NCBI GenBank assembly: GCA_034509755.1 | Contig: CM067550.1 | Span: 15,865,001-15,929,000, forward strand | Length of the DNA stretch: 64,000 nt | Origin: Anisodus tanguticus | Taxonomy: Eukaryota; Streptophyta; Magnoliopsida; Solanales; Solanaceae | Direction of reading: 5' to 3' | Part shown: in pieces, positions 1 to 10,168 of the stretch | How positions within the stretch are numbered: the first letter of the stretch is position 1 | How the letters are laid out: every line of letters begins with the position of its first letter | Translations under genes and position numbers: made by a program | Notes under the pieces: generated by a model | Seen by the model: the letters and a program-made list of their open reading frames with translations, nothing else | What the model was told of the DNA's origin: nothing | Database searches by the model: none

Positions 1-377
1 ATGAGATAAAGTGATCAAGCTATTTGGATAGACACAAGGCAAATCCTAAGCTTGATCGAGTGTTCGCGGATGAAAGAAATTTATCATCTCACATAAAGGT
101 TATGTTTGCTGGATTCATGTAAACGTACTTCATATATTGAGTTCGTCGTACGGCGCAGTCTAGGAGTTCTGTATGGACCTTAATTAGATTAGTGTCGATA
201 TATTAAGGCCTAAAGGGTCACACTATGTCGATTGTCTCTTCGATCTAAGGGTGTATTGATAAAGTATTAAATATTCGATTTGGAATCAAGATATTTAAAT
301 TGATAATAACTATGGGATAATTTCTATTAGATGGAAATTATTTAATTAAATAAAAATTAGATTTTGAATTTAATGTG

Positions 378-424
<47 letters not shown>

Positions 425-483
425 ATTTCTATTAGATGGAAATTATTTAATTAAATAAAAATTAGATTTTGAATTTAATGTGC

Positions 484-522
<39 letters not shown>

Positions 523-1007
523 AATGAAAACGGGAGGCACAATTTTACGTAGGGCGCCGCGACGCCTACTAGGTTGAGCCGCGGTGCCGACCCGGCAGTG
601 GGCAGGGCCCACTGCACTTCGGTTTTTGGGTCAGGCTTGGAGCCCAATCCTAATCTGATAATTGACCTAATCCTCCCTATATAAACAACACTAAACCCCA
701 TAAGTTAAACACCAATTCTCATAAACAATTCTAAACTTAGAGTCTAGGATGAAACTCTCTCGAACCTCTGCCAAGATTTCCTGGCTTTCTTGATAGAGGA
801 ATACACCATAGCATAGTGTTTGCAGTCGAAGGGACAGTCACGTGTAATCCCTAAGTAAAGACTCCAGATAATATAACATGTAAGTGTTCATGTTTTATGT
901 TACATGTTTTTTATTATCATATAATCATACAAGAAGAAATTGTTGGAGTAAGTAAAAAAAAAATTTAAACTTCCGTTGTACCTTACTTATGTGTTTTGAA
1001 CCCAACA
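1..1007 (+). mobile_element. Copia-type LTR, 3' part, cut by window edge
   Basis: The stretch ends in cccaaca at 1001-1007 after a 'cttccgttg' segment, the way many plant Copia LTRs end. It carries a TATA box (tatataaa, 678-685) followed by an untranslated-leader-like region. The motif 'cctaaagggtcacac' near 210-225 is also typical of such LTRs. The start of the LTR is not visible, so the element, its coding region and its target-site duplication cannot be checked. A GC-rich patch at 535-615 interrupts otherwise AT-rich DNA. The assignment is an inference from termini and promoter layout. Confidence 0.5.
317..521. repeat. Tandem duplication of a 105-bp unit ending in (TA)n
   Basis: Two adjacent copies begin with ataatttctattagatgg at 317 and 422 and run through an identical AT-rich segment into a TA microsatellite. 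They differ by about one base in the unique part (gtgttg versus gtgctg). The duplication lies within the LTR-like region at the left edge. Confidence 0.85.
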
Positions 1008-1464
1008 AATCTCTACACTATCAACACTCAGAAATATTCTTACTCTATTTAATTTAGTTAAACAAATACTTTTAACAAAGTTGATAAATTGTCTGTGTTA
1101 AGCTACAGGGTACCATGGAAATTGTCCCATGTACCTTTTGCTAGGGAAAATCCCACGAGTAAGCTTTAGAAAATGATATATTCTTTTAGCGGTGTTTTTG
1201 AGAAAAAAGTACTTATTACTCGAATGAATACACTTTACCATTCTCTAGCTTATAAGTGGTAGGTCCACACGAGCATGTTAAGCTCTCAGGTTTCCTAAAT
1301 CTGAATTGCTTTTGACAGGTCTAATTTGGGTATTTCTATCAATCTGATTTTCGGACTAGCAGAATTATTCAAGTATAAAGGTTTTCTGCATAAGTAGATT
1401 CTTTATTATGTTTTGTTGCTTAGTTTCTGTTATAAAAGGTAAGTTCGAGCTTAATTCATGTTGG
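1008..1464. other. Unassigned AT-rich DNA
   Basis: No ORF, RNA gene or repeat boundary could be supported here. It follows the presumed LTR end at 1007. Confidence 0.4.
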
Positions 1465-1562
1465 AAACAAGGATATAAGCAGAAATGTGAAACTTACTTT
1501 TATAGTTGAAAAATTGGTGATCTATTAAAGTAAGTTTCACATTTCTGCTTAAACAAGGATAT
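1465..1562. repeat. Palindromic insertion flanked by 12-bp direct repeats
   Basis: The 12-mer aaacaaggatat occurs at 1465-1476 and again at 1551-1562. Between them, 74 bp form a near-perfect hairpin: aagcagaaatgtgaaac starts at 1477 and its reverse complement ends at 1550. The arms are about 24 bp and the spacer about 26 bp. It resembles a foldback insertion with a target duplication, or a snap-back repair product. No coding capacity. Confidence 0.7.
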
Positions 1563-1603
1563 TTATTTTTGTTTTTGCTTTGCTTGTGCTTATGCTCTGT
1601 CTT

Positions 1604-1723
1604 GAGCCGAGGGTCTCTCGGAGACAGTCGCTCTACCTATCAAGGTAGAGGTAAGGTCTGCGTACACTCTACCCAACCCAGACCCAATGTTGTGGGATTT
1701 CACTGGATATGTTGTTGTTGTTG
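1604..1723 (+). mobile_element. SINE / RTE 3' tail (TS-like, Solanaceae type)
   Basis: The segment runs from gagccgagggtctctcgg through 'aaggtagaggtaaggtctg' and 'gtgggatttcactggatatg' to a (GTT)n tail at 1711-1723. This matches what I recall of the 3' region shared by Solanaceae TS-type SINEs and RTE LINEs. The tRNA-derived 5' half was not recognised, so this is either a 5'-truncated copy or an RTE end. Oriented on the plus strand. Confidence 0.6.
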
Positions 1724-2380
1724 CAACTATTGCTGGCTAGCATTTACTAATCATTTTGTTTTTCTTGTTATTATCAGCTTCTATCAACTATTGTTTTGCT
1801 CAACACTTTGGGGGTTAATTGTCGCCTGATTTCTTGGCTCTCGAGTCAATTAGATAAATTTAACGCAATTTACTATTCTATAGATCATTATTGAGTTGAT
1901 TTTTGTAAATAATATAATCATTAAGTAATTGTTGAATATATGTAGTTGTTACTGTAATGTATGTAAGGAGAAGAGGAGGTATGGGAATAGGATTATTAAA
2001 TATTCTGAATGCCTTTAAACTGACAACTGTTGTAAGGAATGAACAAATTACTGCTCTTTTTTCTTTCTCCTGATTTTGAAAGCTAGATGTGTTCAAATGG
2101 CTTTTTGACCTTTGGATAGATGGAAATAATTTAGTTATTTTGATTTGAAAAGAAAAAGAGACATTGATGAAACCCAACTGAAACTACAAGTGTTGCATCG
2201 TAAGTGACAGATTCTTTGTGTTTTGCTTATTTTGATGTTTGAATACAAAGAATAGAGTTGGTAAAATTACGAAAATTATCTTTCTGAAATGACTGAGTGG
2301 TTCCTTTGGACAGCGAATGGGAGTTATAATGTTAGGTATTAACATTGTTAATTGACAATGCACCCAATAGATGGCTATAA
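1724..2380. other. Unassigned AT-rich DNA
   Basis: No supportable gene. The ORFs here are short and have no recognisable domain. Confidence 0.4.
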
Positions 2381-2510
2381 CACTTCAATTGTGAGTTTTC
2401 ATGAATATGTTGATGAAGTTTATGTTGTCAAGTAGAGTATTAAGTACACTTCAATTGTGAGTTTTCATGAATATGTTGATGAAGTTTATGTTGTCAAGTA
2501 GAGTATTAAG
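2381..2510. repeat. 66-bp tandem duplication abutting the hAT insertion
   Basis: The unit cacttcaattgtgagttttc... starts at 2381 and again at 2447 (period 66 bp), and the copies look identical. The second copy runs straight into the hAT left end at 2511. Its last 8 bp (gtattaag) serve as the left target-site copy. Confidence 0.9.
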
Positions 2511-3146
2511 TAAGGTTGTACAGTAGGTCGGGATTGCCCGATTCCGGCCCGGCCAGGCCTGGTTACAGCCCTGTCATAGCGGGATTCGAACTCGGGATGG
2601 GACTAGGGCTCGTCCCGATCCCGCCCCATCCCGCCAACGACCCGGCCTGCCCCGTCCCCGTTCCTCCCCCTGCAGAACTAACCGTTGCACAACGGGGCAT
2701 TTTCGATTTTAGTCGTTGGCAACGGCTAATAACGGTCATTTCCCCCCCCCCCCCAATCCCATAAATCCCCTACCCCCTTAATATTTATTTTTAACCCCTA
2801 AGTTAGTATATTTACACATTAACCTATTTCTCAACTATAAATACCTCATTTTTCTCACAAATCTTCATACCATCTTTCTAATCTCTCTCTCTACAAGTCT
2901 AAATTCCACACTAAATATTATTTCTTATTTGCTAATTTCTATCAAAGTTAAAAAAATTGGGAGTGAAGTTGACAACTAGCTTGAGGGTCATCGAGCAAAG
3001 TTTCAAATTTCAACATCGATTACACGTCGATGTTACATCAGTGTTTGGTACCTTCATTCCTTCTTTTATTTAAATTATTACTATTACATAATTTTAATTA
3101 TAGTACTTAGTTTTATTAACTTTAATTATTTATTTGCATAATTATA

Positions 3147-5524
3147 ATGGAACAGAGTGTACGTTTTTCTGGTAGAGGTACTATGGGCAACAGAGGTAAT
3201 GGTGCATCCTCTAGTAATTCTAATTACGATGATTTCACTCATATAGATGAAACTGTTCTTTTTAATGTTAATATTAATATACCATTAGATCATGAGGTAT
3301 ATTCTACATCTGAAACAGACTTTAATTTAGAAAATGAATTAGAAGATAATTTAGATAACACATCCACTAGTGCACCTCCACCTCAGGCTCAAACTGAGTC
3401 TCAGGCTGAAACTAAAACTGGAATGCCTCCTATTCTCCCTAATATGAGTCAAGGACAAAAACAACAAAAATTAAAATCATTTGTATGAGATTTTTTGAAA
3501 GGGACATTCCTAATTAACTAGCTATTTGTAAAATTTATCGTGAAGTTTATAAATTTAAAACTGAAAAAGGTCAAGGCGGGACAGAAGCGTTAATGAGACA
3601 TATAGAAAACTATCACAAAACAAAATAACCAATACTTAGCTGAAAAAACGGGTGTGCAAATGCCTTTTGAGTCGGGACAAGGTTCATATAGTGTTCCAGA
3701 CCAAGTACAAGGTCGAATTAACCAGATGACGGGGGGAGTTATAGGTCCTAAATATGATAAACACAAAGATCGGGAAAATTTAGCAAAATTAGTTGATGTG
3801 GAGGGTTTGCCTTTTTCATTTCCTTCATCTCCTGGTTTTATTCATTACATTCGAGAACCATATAATCATGCTTTTAACGGTTTCCTAGATCAACTATTAG
3901 AAGAGATGTTTTTAAATTTTCGCATGAATATCAACAATAGTTACGTTATGCATTGTATCATTTTAAGGGCAAAGTGGCTATCACTTCTGACATAGGCCGT
4001 AGTACTAATGGTAATGATTATTTAACTGTTACGTGTCATTGGATACATCACAATTGGTCTATGCAAAAACGTATATTAGCATATAGATATATTGATGAAA
4101 GGCACACTGGAGTTTTTATTTCAAAAAATATTCATGAAATTAGTGAATATTATGGAATTACTTATAAAATTATGACTATTATATTAGATAATGCTTCTTC
4201 TAATGATTATGTTGTAAATATTTTAAAAACTCAATTTACTCCATCTTTTCTCCATATTTTTCATGTTAGATGTGCATGTCATATTTATAACTTAGTTGTA
4301 AAGGATGACCTAAAACTTTTTAAAAATATCCTTGATAAAGTACAATTTGCTATCAACTTTATTTTTAAAGGTAATAAAATACAAAGATGCAAAGAGTATA
4401 AAAAAAACTTGTCATGATTGTGGATTACCTTATATGAAAATTCCAGAAGAAGTTGCGACTAGGTGAAACTCTTTGTATGAACAATTACTTGTTGCTCACG
4501 AGTATAGAAGACCTATAACATTATTATTTAACGCTCATAATCAAAATTCAACGGATATGCTTGTAGATGATGACTGAAATAAAATTTTGGAACTTATTCT
4601 ATTTTTAGAGAATTTTTTTTAGCTACTAAGGAATTTTCTGGTATTTATTATCCTACTATTTCATCTACGTTATTTTATATAATTCTAATATTTTTGTTAT
4701 TTAATTAATATATGAAAAAACCAACTTACGCTCCAGCTATTGCAAAAATATTTGTAAAATTAAAAAATATATTTTTCCTATTCCCACTATTTATTTTATT
4801 GGTGCTGTATTAAATCCAACTATTAAAGTAGACGGTCGTAATTCCCTTATTGAAACGATTTATGAATGCTTAGAAATACTTCCAACAGACCCAACTTACG
4901 AACCAACTAAAGAAGAAGTTATGTCTAGCATACAAACAAAATGTAAAAATATGTATATGTATTACCAACAGCAAAGTGCTAATAATCAACCGACTTCTGT
5001 ATCATCTTCTTCTACTTCAATGCAACCTTATAAAAAACATGATGTATAGTGGTTCAAGTTCTTCACAAATTAGCGAGTTTGATGCTTATGTTTTGCAGGG
5101 TGTTGTACCGTTCGAATCAATTGCCAATGAAAATGGACGTGATGACTTGCTGAAATACCGAAGCGAGAATGAGAAGACATTTCCGACACTATCAAATATG
5201 GCCCGAGATGTGTTGAATATTCAAGCGTCATCAACAGCTTCTGAAAGCATTTTTTCTGCTGGAAAGTTTCAAATAGGAGAGCACAGACACTCATTGGCAG
5301 GAGACAGCTTGGAGATTGTTGTTTTATTCAGAGATTGGATTAGAGCGGAGCGTAGAAGGTGCGGTCAACCAGAGATCAACGAAGAAGACGACTACAACTA
5401 CAACGAAATCTTATCCGAGGGAGCGAGAAGCAACGTCGAACAATTTGACCAACAACTTCCAATTCCAACAGAAGATCCTCAAGAGATTGTGAGAAAATTA
5501 AAAAAAGTATGGTTGAATATGTAA
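3147..5524 (+). pseudogene. hAT transposase pseudogene
   Basis: The reading frame begins at ATG 3147 with a Ser/Asn- and acid-rich N-terminus and is then broken by several stops and frameshifts. Recognisable blocks, in order: a middle block around 3750-3990 (PSSPGFIHYIREPYN); the catalytic region around 3953-4417, with ILDNASSND followed by HVRCACHIYNLVVKD, the pattern seen in RICESLEEPER/BED-type plant hAT transposases; and a C-terminal hAT dimerisation domain at about 5040-5370 containing PTLSNMARDVLNIQASSTAS and ESIFSAG. The enzyme would cut and paste hAT elements in the nucleus. With at least three reading-frame breaks it cannot be made as one protein. The C-terminal frame (4976-5524) is the best preserved. 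Confidence 0.85.
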
Positions 5525-5687
5525 TTTTTTAATGGCAATTTTACTATGTGATTTACAACTTTTAAACTACAAAACAAAGTTGCAATTTGAATTTGTATTA
5601 CAAAAAAAAATTATATTTTTATTAAATAATATAAGAGGCAATGCCTTGAGATATTTTTTCACTATCTTGTTCAATTATTTAAGTGTT

Positions 5688-5689
<2 letters not shown>

Positions 5690-5734
<45 letters not shown>
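5690..5734. repeat. (TA)n microsatellite inside the hAT 3' region
   Basis: An uninterrupted TA repeat of about 45 bp lies between the transposase relic and the GC-rich right terminus. Confidence 0.9.
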
Positions 5735-5737
<3 letters not shown>

Positions 5738-5985
5738 ATTTTTTATTTTTAAATTTAATTTTCTTTAAAAAAAAAATTAAGTCCCCCAAAATCTCCCTAC
5801 CCGACCCGACCCGACCCCCCAAATCCCGTCCCCTCTACCAGCGGAATGTGGGACAGGATGGGACCTCTTACCGTCCCCCATATCCCGGCCTGGCCGGCCC
5901 GCCATGTCCTGATCCCGACCCTCACCCCGTCCACCCAAATTCCATCCCGTCCCGTCCCGTCCCACTGGCCACTCCTAGTATTTAG

Positions 5986-6366
5986 TGATGTATACTAAGA
6001 GTTCGTAAACTTTCACTTATGTTAGTTAAAATTGTAACGATAAAGTGTTCAGTTGTCAATTGAAAATTACTAATTATAGATATTCCACTATTTTTTGCAT
6101 TTTAGATAGTATTCTGAATTGACTTTCTTTTTGAAATAGATGCAGATTCAATTGGAATAAAGTAAATGTTCATGGAAATCTAGAAGAAATGTCTTGTGAA
6201 ATGAAGTTGTCTGGGAAAAACAATGATATTAAAGATGCAGTTGGTAAAGGGAGGTCTATTAAGGCAATTTTATTAGCAAAGCTATAGAATTGGGAATAAC
6301 AACTCAAAATTACTTTCACTTCAAACCAGTGGAAGGAGCTGAGATGGGAGAAAGATGCAATGATTA
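5986..6366. other. Unassigned DNA, possible exon relic
   Basis: From about 6140 to 6370 the plus strand reads as a protein-like string (for example NVHGNLEEMSCEMKLSGKNN) before hitting stops. I do not recognise a family. It ends where the CACTA-like element begins. Confidence 0.25.
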
Positions 6367-7092
6367 AACTACATTGTATTTTTCAAGATAGTCACATTTC
6401 TGTCATAAGAATTGACTACATTTGTGACAAAACATCATTTTTCCTAGAATTGCCTTATGATAAATAATATAATTCTTATTTAACTACAAATTAAAATTGT
6501 ATTTTTTCGCAATCGTTATTGTCACAAATCACGATAATTTACAGTGACAATTTTGCTGTGTCAGTAAAAATATTTTTTTGGTGACGACATGATAAGTTTC
6601 AACTACAAAATTATTAGCCATTTTAAAAAAAAATAAAGTTGTCACTAATTTATACATTTGGAGACAAAATATTTTTTTTATATAAAAGATTATTTTTAGC
6701 GACGAAATAACTTTTGTTCAACTACAAAATATATATAACTTTAGAGACAAATAATATTGTCACTAATTAAACTATAAAATTAGTGACAATGTAGTTTTGT
6801 CGATATTAATAACTAGTGACGAAAACACACCATCGATGACAAAATTTTATATTTTTTTTGACAAATGGGTTCGTCATAAATACTATGCATTTGGGGACAA
6901 AAACGAATTTCCTAGTTAATGCAATATTCTTTAGCGACGAAACACTAAAGTGTCTTTGTATACATTTAGTGATCCATGGTTTAGGGACGAACGGATGACG
7001 AATTATTTTTCGTCACGAAAGATTTTTAGTGCCGAAATATGATTTTTAAGTGACAAAATAATTCGTCACTGATAATCGAATTTATTGTAGTG
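6367..7092. mobile_element. Non-autonomous CACTA (En/Spm-like) element
   Basis: The right end is ...attgtagtg (7085-7092 region), the reverse complement of the CACTACAA terminus of CACTA elements. The left end reads aactacattg (6367), one base away from cactaca. Both sides carry a 3-bp target site, tta (6364-6366 and 7093-7095). The interior is packed with short subterminal motifs in both directions (gtgacaaa, gtgacgaaa, tcgtcactaa). There is no transposase ORF in the 726 bp. Confidence 0.65.
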
Positions 7093-7095
7093 TTA

Positions 7096-8044
7096 TAGTA
7101 GAAACATTCTACTCTGCTTCCTTTTGCCTTAAAATAATACTTAATAAAATTATTCGAGATGTTGCGTACAACACGTACGTGTTATAATGACTTTTATACC
7201 ATATGTATTTTCTTTGTTATTTTATCTCTCCGGAACGTAGATATTACCACTTTTGGTAGTTATATTGCAAATTCTGCTGGAATTTAAGTGAATTTGATTT
7301 TGTTATTTACTTTGCAATCCCCTTTGCAATACTGCTTTTCGGGATTAAATTCGAAGCCTATGAAAACATGTAAGTGTGAAATAGAACGTAAAATAAAAAT
7401 TGGTTACAATATTTCAAACACTTATCAGGTTCTTAAAGATGACCATCTTACATGCATATGCTAATTTTTAGCATGTAGCAGTTAAAGAACCACGATATTT
7501 TAGGCAATACTATAAAAGAAAGATAGTAGTACCAGGCAGCAGTAAGTAGTTACCCATTTATTCGTTGCTTTCTCTGTAGCTTTGTAATATGACGCAATTC
7601 AAACAGAGAACCGAGGATTATCTTTCACTCGTGTAATTAATTGCACCTGAAATAGAAAATTATACTCAAAATGAAGTTTCGTGCGGATAAAGTTTTATGA
7701 AAAAATAATAAAAATACAAGGCCACAAGAAATATAACCAAAACAAATGGGGGAGAAAGAGATATTTTAGCTCTTCAAACTTATTTATAAATAAACTGAAT
7801 TGACTTTTTATTTATAGAAGAAAAGAAGTTGCTGACAAGTTGTCTGCTTGAGTTACCTGTTTGAGATATTCGCAAGCTGTCTGCTTGATTGCAAGCCTAA
7901 GAAAGCTATTGCAAGACTTTTGAGAGAGCTGTCTGCATGAGCTACTTACAAGTTGCTTGCTTGATACAAACTTATCAAGTTGCAAGCTTATCTAATTGCA
8001 GGAGTATTTAAATAGACATCTATAATACATTATATTTATAACAG
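7096..8044. other. Unassigned AT-rich DNA
   Basis: No gene recognised. Around 7830-7990 a loose repetition of 'tgtctgctt...caag' motifs is visible, but no clean unit. Confidence 0.35.
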
Positions 8045-8284
8045 TTAGCTATACATGTCGGTATAAACTAAAAAATATGACATATGCTTGCGCTTCACTT
8101 GTCTGGTGAAACCAAAAATCGAGTCAATTGGAGTGCCGTCATTGGCATCAATAATTAACCAGTGAAAATTGGTCCCTACATGATGGTCCATATCAGCTTT
8201 GAACTTATAGCTTCCCATTGTATTATTGCTAGGGCCTGCTAATATTAATGAAACGTACCATTTGGATCTTCTGGGATTCTGCAC
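8045..8284 (-). CDS. Unrecognised ORF, possible gene fragment
   Basis: The minus-strand ORF of about 79 codons can be extended a few codons upstream (IDPPQLEKV) before a stop. It has no ATG at its marked start; GTG is the first codon. The peptide has a natural-looking composition (SKWYVSLILAGPSN, then a charged His-containing stretch, then HWLIIDANDGTPID). It does not resemble the transposon proteins in this window, and I cannot name a family. No partner exons were identified. It may be one exon of a plant gene, a gene fragment or chance. Confidence 0.25.
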   Translation of the reverse strand: MQNPRRSKWYVSLILAGPSNNTMGSYKFKADMDHHVGTNFHWLIIDANDGTPIDSIFGFTRQVKRKHMSYFLVYTDMYS

Positions 8285-9125
8285 TTTTTCTAATTGTGGA
8301 GGATCAATTCATATTTTCTCTTTTGGCTAATTGTGTTTACATGATCAAACTCGTCCAATAATAGCTCCCGACCACCACATGTGGGAAACTATGTGTACAA
8401 CTTCGACAAGTACGAGCGAACCATTTGTGAAGTACTTTTGTGTCTTTGAGGCCACTCAAATCATTTATAACTGTTTATCTATTTATCGCAATTCCATTCA
8501 TGAACTAACTACTATTCCTATTTCGGCAAGGAAAAGAAATCACCATAAGATTTCCAATACACCCATATATGTATGCGTGCTCGTGGAGCTTCTGGCTTGT
8601 TGTATCTAAAAATCTTCATTTTCTTCTCTAAAGACGAAACTAAATGTTGTGCCATCTGAGTGAGAAGAGAAAAAATACTTCTTGTTACAATTTGAAATAA
8701 AATTTTTGGTGGAAGTTTTTGAAGGAAAAGTCAAATAATATAGGTAAAGATGGAGACTGAAGCATAAAAGTACTCTGAAATTAAATACCTTTTTCAACCA
8801 TCTTATAAAAGTAATATATTTATTTAAACTTTTTTTTAAATAGTTATGACTTTTAAATTAGAAAAATATTATTAAGTGCATTTCAGAGAAGTTAAGTTGT
8901 TTTTTAATGTCGTCTTAAATAGACATCTAATTAGGTATTCTGAAAATTCACAACGTAATCTTGTGAAAATTCAAGTTTTTGTTGAACTTGAATTTTGTTT
9001 CGCTTTGTAGGCGGAACCATCTTAATTCTAAGGCCAAGCAGTGTCTGGTGACATTGTTCGGTCAGATTTTTTTGGGAAAACAATGTGCGTGCCCCCTCAA
9101 ACCAATATAATTACATGCCCATACC
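8285..9125. other. Unassigned AT-rich DNA
   Basis: No supportable gene or repeat. Confidence 0.35.
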
Positions 9126-9365
9126 ACAGGAGCAGATCTAGAGCGCGCCGAGGGTGTTCGGATGAACACCCTTGACAAAAAATTATACTGTATATAAGAT
9201 ATTTTTTATTTTTTATGTATATATATAGATTTTGAATACCCTAAACATAAGAGATGATGTTGGTTTAGGGGTTCAAAATTCACCTTGAGGTTCTAAGTTC
9301 AAATTACATTCACTACATTTTTATTTTCCGAACCCCTCGGTGAAAATCCTGGATCCGTCACTGCA
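9126..9365. repeat. Short inverted-repeat element (dispersed MITE-like family)
   Basis: The left end (caggagcagatctagagcg) and the inverted right end (gcagtgacggatccaggat) are degenerate inverted repeats around an AT-rich core. The core includes gaacacccttgac near the left end. Related sequence recurs at 63245-63415, and its end motif at 43085-43140, so this is a dispersed family. No coding capacity. Confidence 0.5.
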
Positions 9366-9423
9366 AACCCCTATTACTTTCGTACCCCTAGAAAAAATTA
9401 AGACTGCTTCAATCCGTCACTTA

Positions 9424-9780
9424 GTCCTCCATGATACCATCATGGTTCCTCCATGATACCATCATGGTTCCTCCATGATACCATCATGGTATATAAATAT
9501 ATTGAGATGATATTAGGAAGATTATGTTCATTGATTCAAAAAGACACACTTTTCTCAAAAATAACCTTTATGATATCATCATCTTATATACATATACTGT
9601 GATGATATCATGGAGGACTGCTTCAGTCCTTCAATGACACACTCCTCAATCCATGGTACCATCGTGGTATATAAATATATTGAGATGATATGGAGTACTG
9701 ATTCGGTCCTTCTTTTAGTCCTCCGTGATACCATCACGATATATAAATAAATTGCGATGGTATCATGGAGGAAGAGTTTT
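9424..9780. repeat. Cluster of palindromic 'ccatgataccatcatgg' repeats
   Basis: The 22-bp unit tcctccatgataccatcatgg plus t occurs three times in tandem at about 9424-9490. Diverged or inverted copies follow near 9600 (gatgatatcatggagga), 9650-9670 and 9718-9775, each next to 'tatataaatatattg'. The core is an imperfect palindrome, so single-strand hairpins are possible. Confidence 0.7.
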
Positions 9781-9865
9781 GGGGTGAGGAGGCCGGGTAA
9801 TTAATTTTGGCTGGTTGGGTAAGAAGACAAATTAGTTTAGAAGAGGCATGTAGCGAGTAATAAAT

Positions 9866-10165
9866 CCGCGAAAAGGTCTGCTTAAGGTGCAAAGGGACAT
9901 AAATTGTCCACCTTAAGACTGAAAAATATGATATCCTTAAAATCCGTGAAAAGGTCAGCTTAAAGTGCAAAGGGACAAATTTGTCCACCTTAAGACTGAA
10001 AATTTAGAGATCCTTTAAAGAATGAATTAGTGAAAAGGTCAGCTTAAGGTGCAAAGGGACAAATTTGTCCACCTTAAGACTAAAATTTAGAGATCTGTTT
10101 AAGGATTATTCGCGAAAAGGTTAGCTTGAGGTGCAAATGGACAAATTGCCCATCTTAAGACTAGC
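9866..10165. repeat. Four-unit array with palindromic cores
   Basis: Four units of about 78-85 bp begin near 9866, 9944, 10029 and 10111 with (c)gcgaaaagg or its variants. Each contains cttaaggtgcaaaggg, then acaaatttgt, then ccaccttaag, so each core can fold back on itself. The array ends where the truncated gypsy coding region starts (10169). Confidence 0.75.
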
Positions 10166-10168
10166 AGA

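Larger units (their letters stand above)
2511..5977 (+). mobile_element. hAT (Ac-like) DNA transposon, complete but inactive
   Basis: The left end taaggttgtacagtagg (2511) and the inverted right end, ending actggccactccta (5977), match at about 11 of 17 positions as terminal inverted repeats. They are flanked by 8-bp target sites differing at one base: gtattaag (2503-2510) and gtatttag (5978-5985). Both subterminal regions are C/G-rich runs built on cccg/cggg, unlike the AT-rich interior. An interior transposase relic supports the class. The 3.5-kb length suits an autonomous hAT that has since decayed. Confidence 0.85.

Noticed and set aside
462..701. Minus-strand ORF of 79 codons in the left-edge LTR
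   Set aside because: It runs through the GC-rich LTR patch, the TATA box and a TA microsatellite (poly-Ile/Tyr) and has no domain.
1569..1829. 86-codon ORF on the plus strand
   Set aside because: It is a read-through of the SINE/RTE tail; the Cys run comes from the (GTT)n repeat in another frame.
5777..5965. Gly/Arg-rich minus-strand ORF
   Set aside because: It is the reverse of the GC-rich hAT right terminus, not a protein gene.
9424..10165. CRISPR-like repeat arrays
   Set aside because: The spacers are not unique sequences of constant length, the repeats diverge, and the surrounding DNA is eukaryotic transposon DNA.
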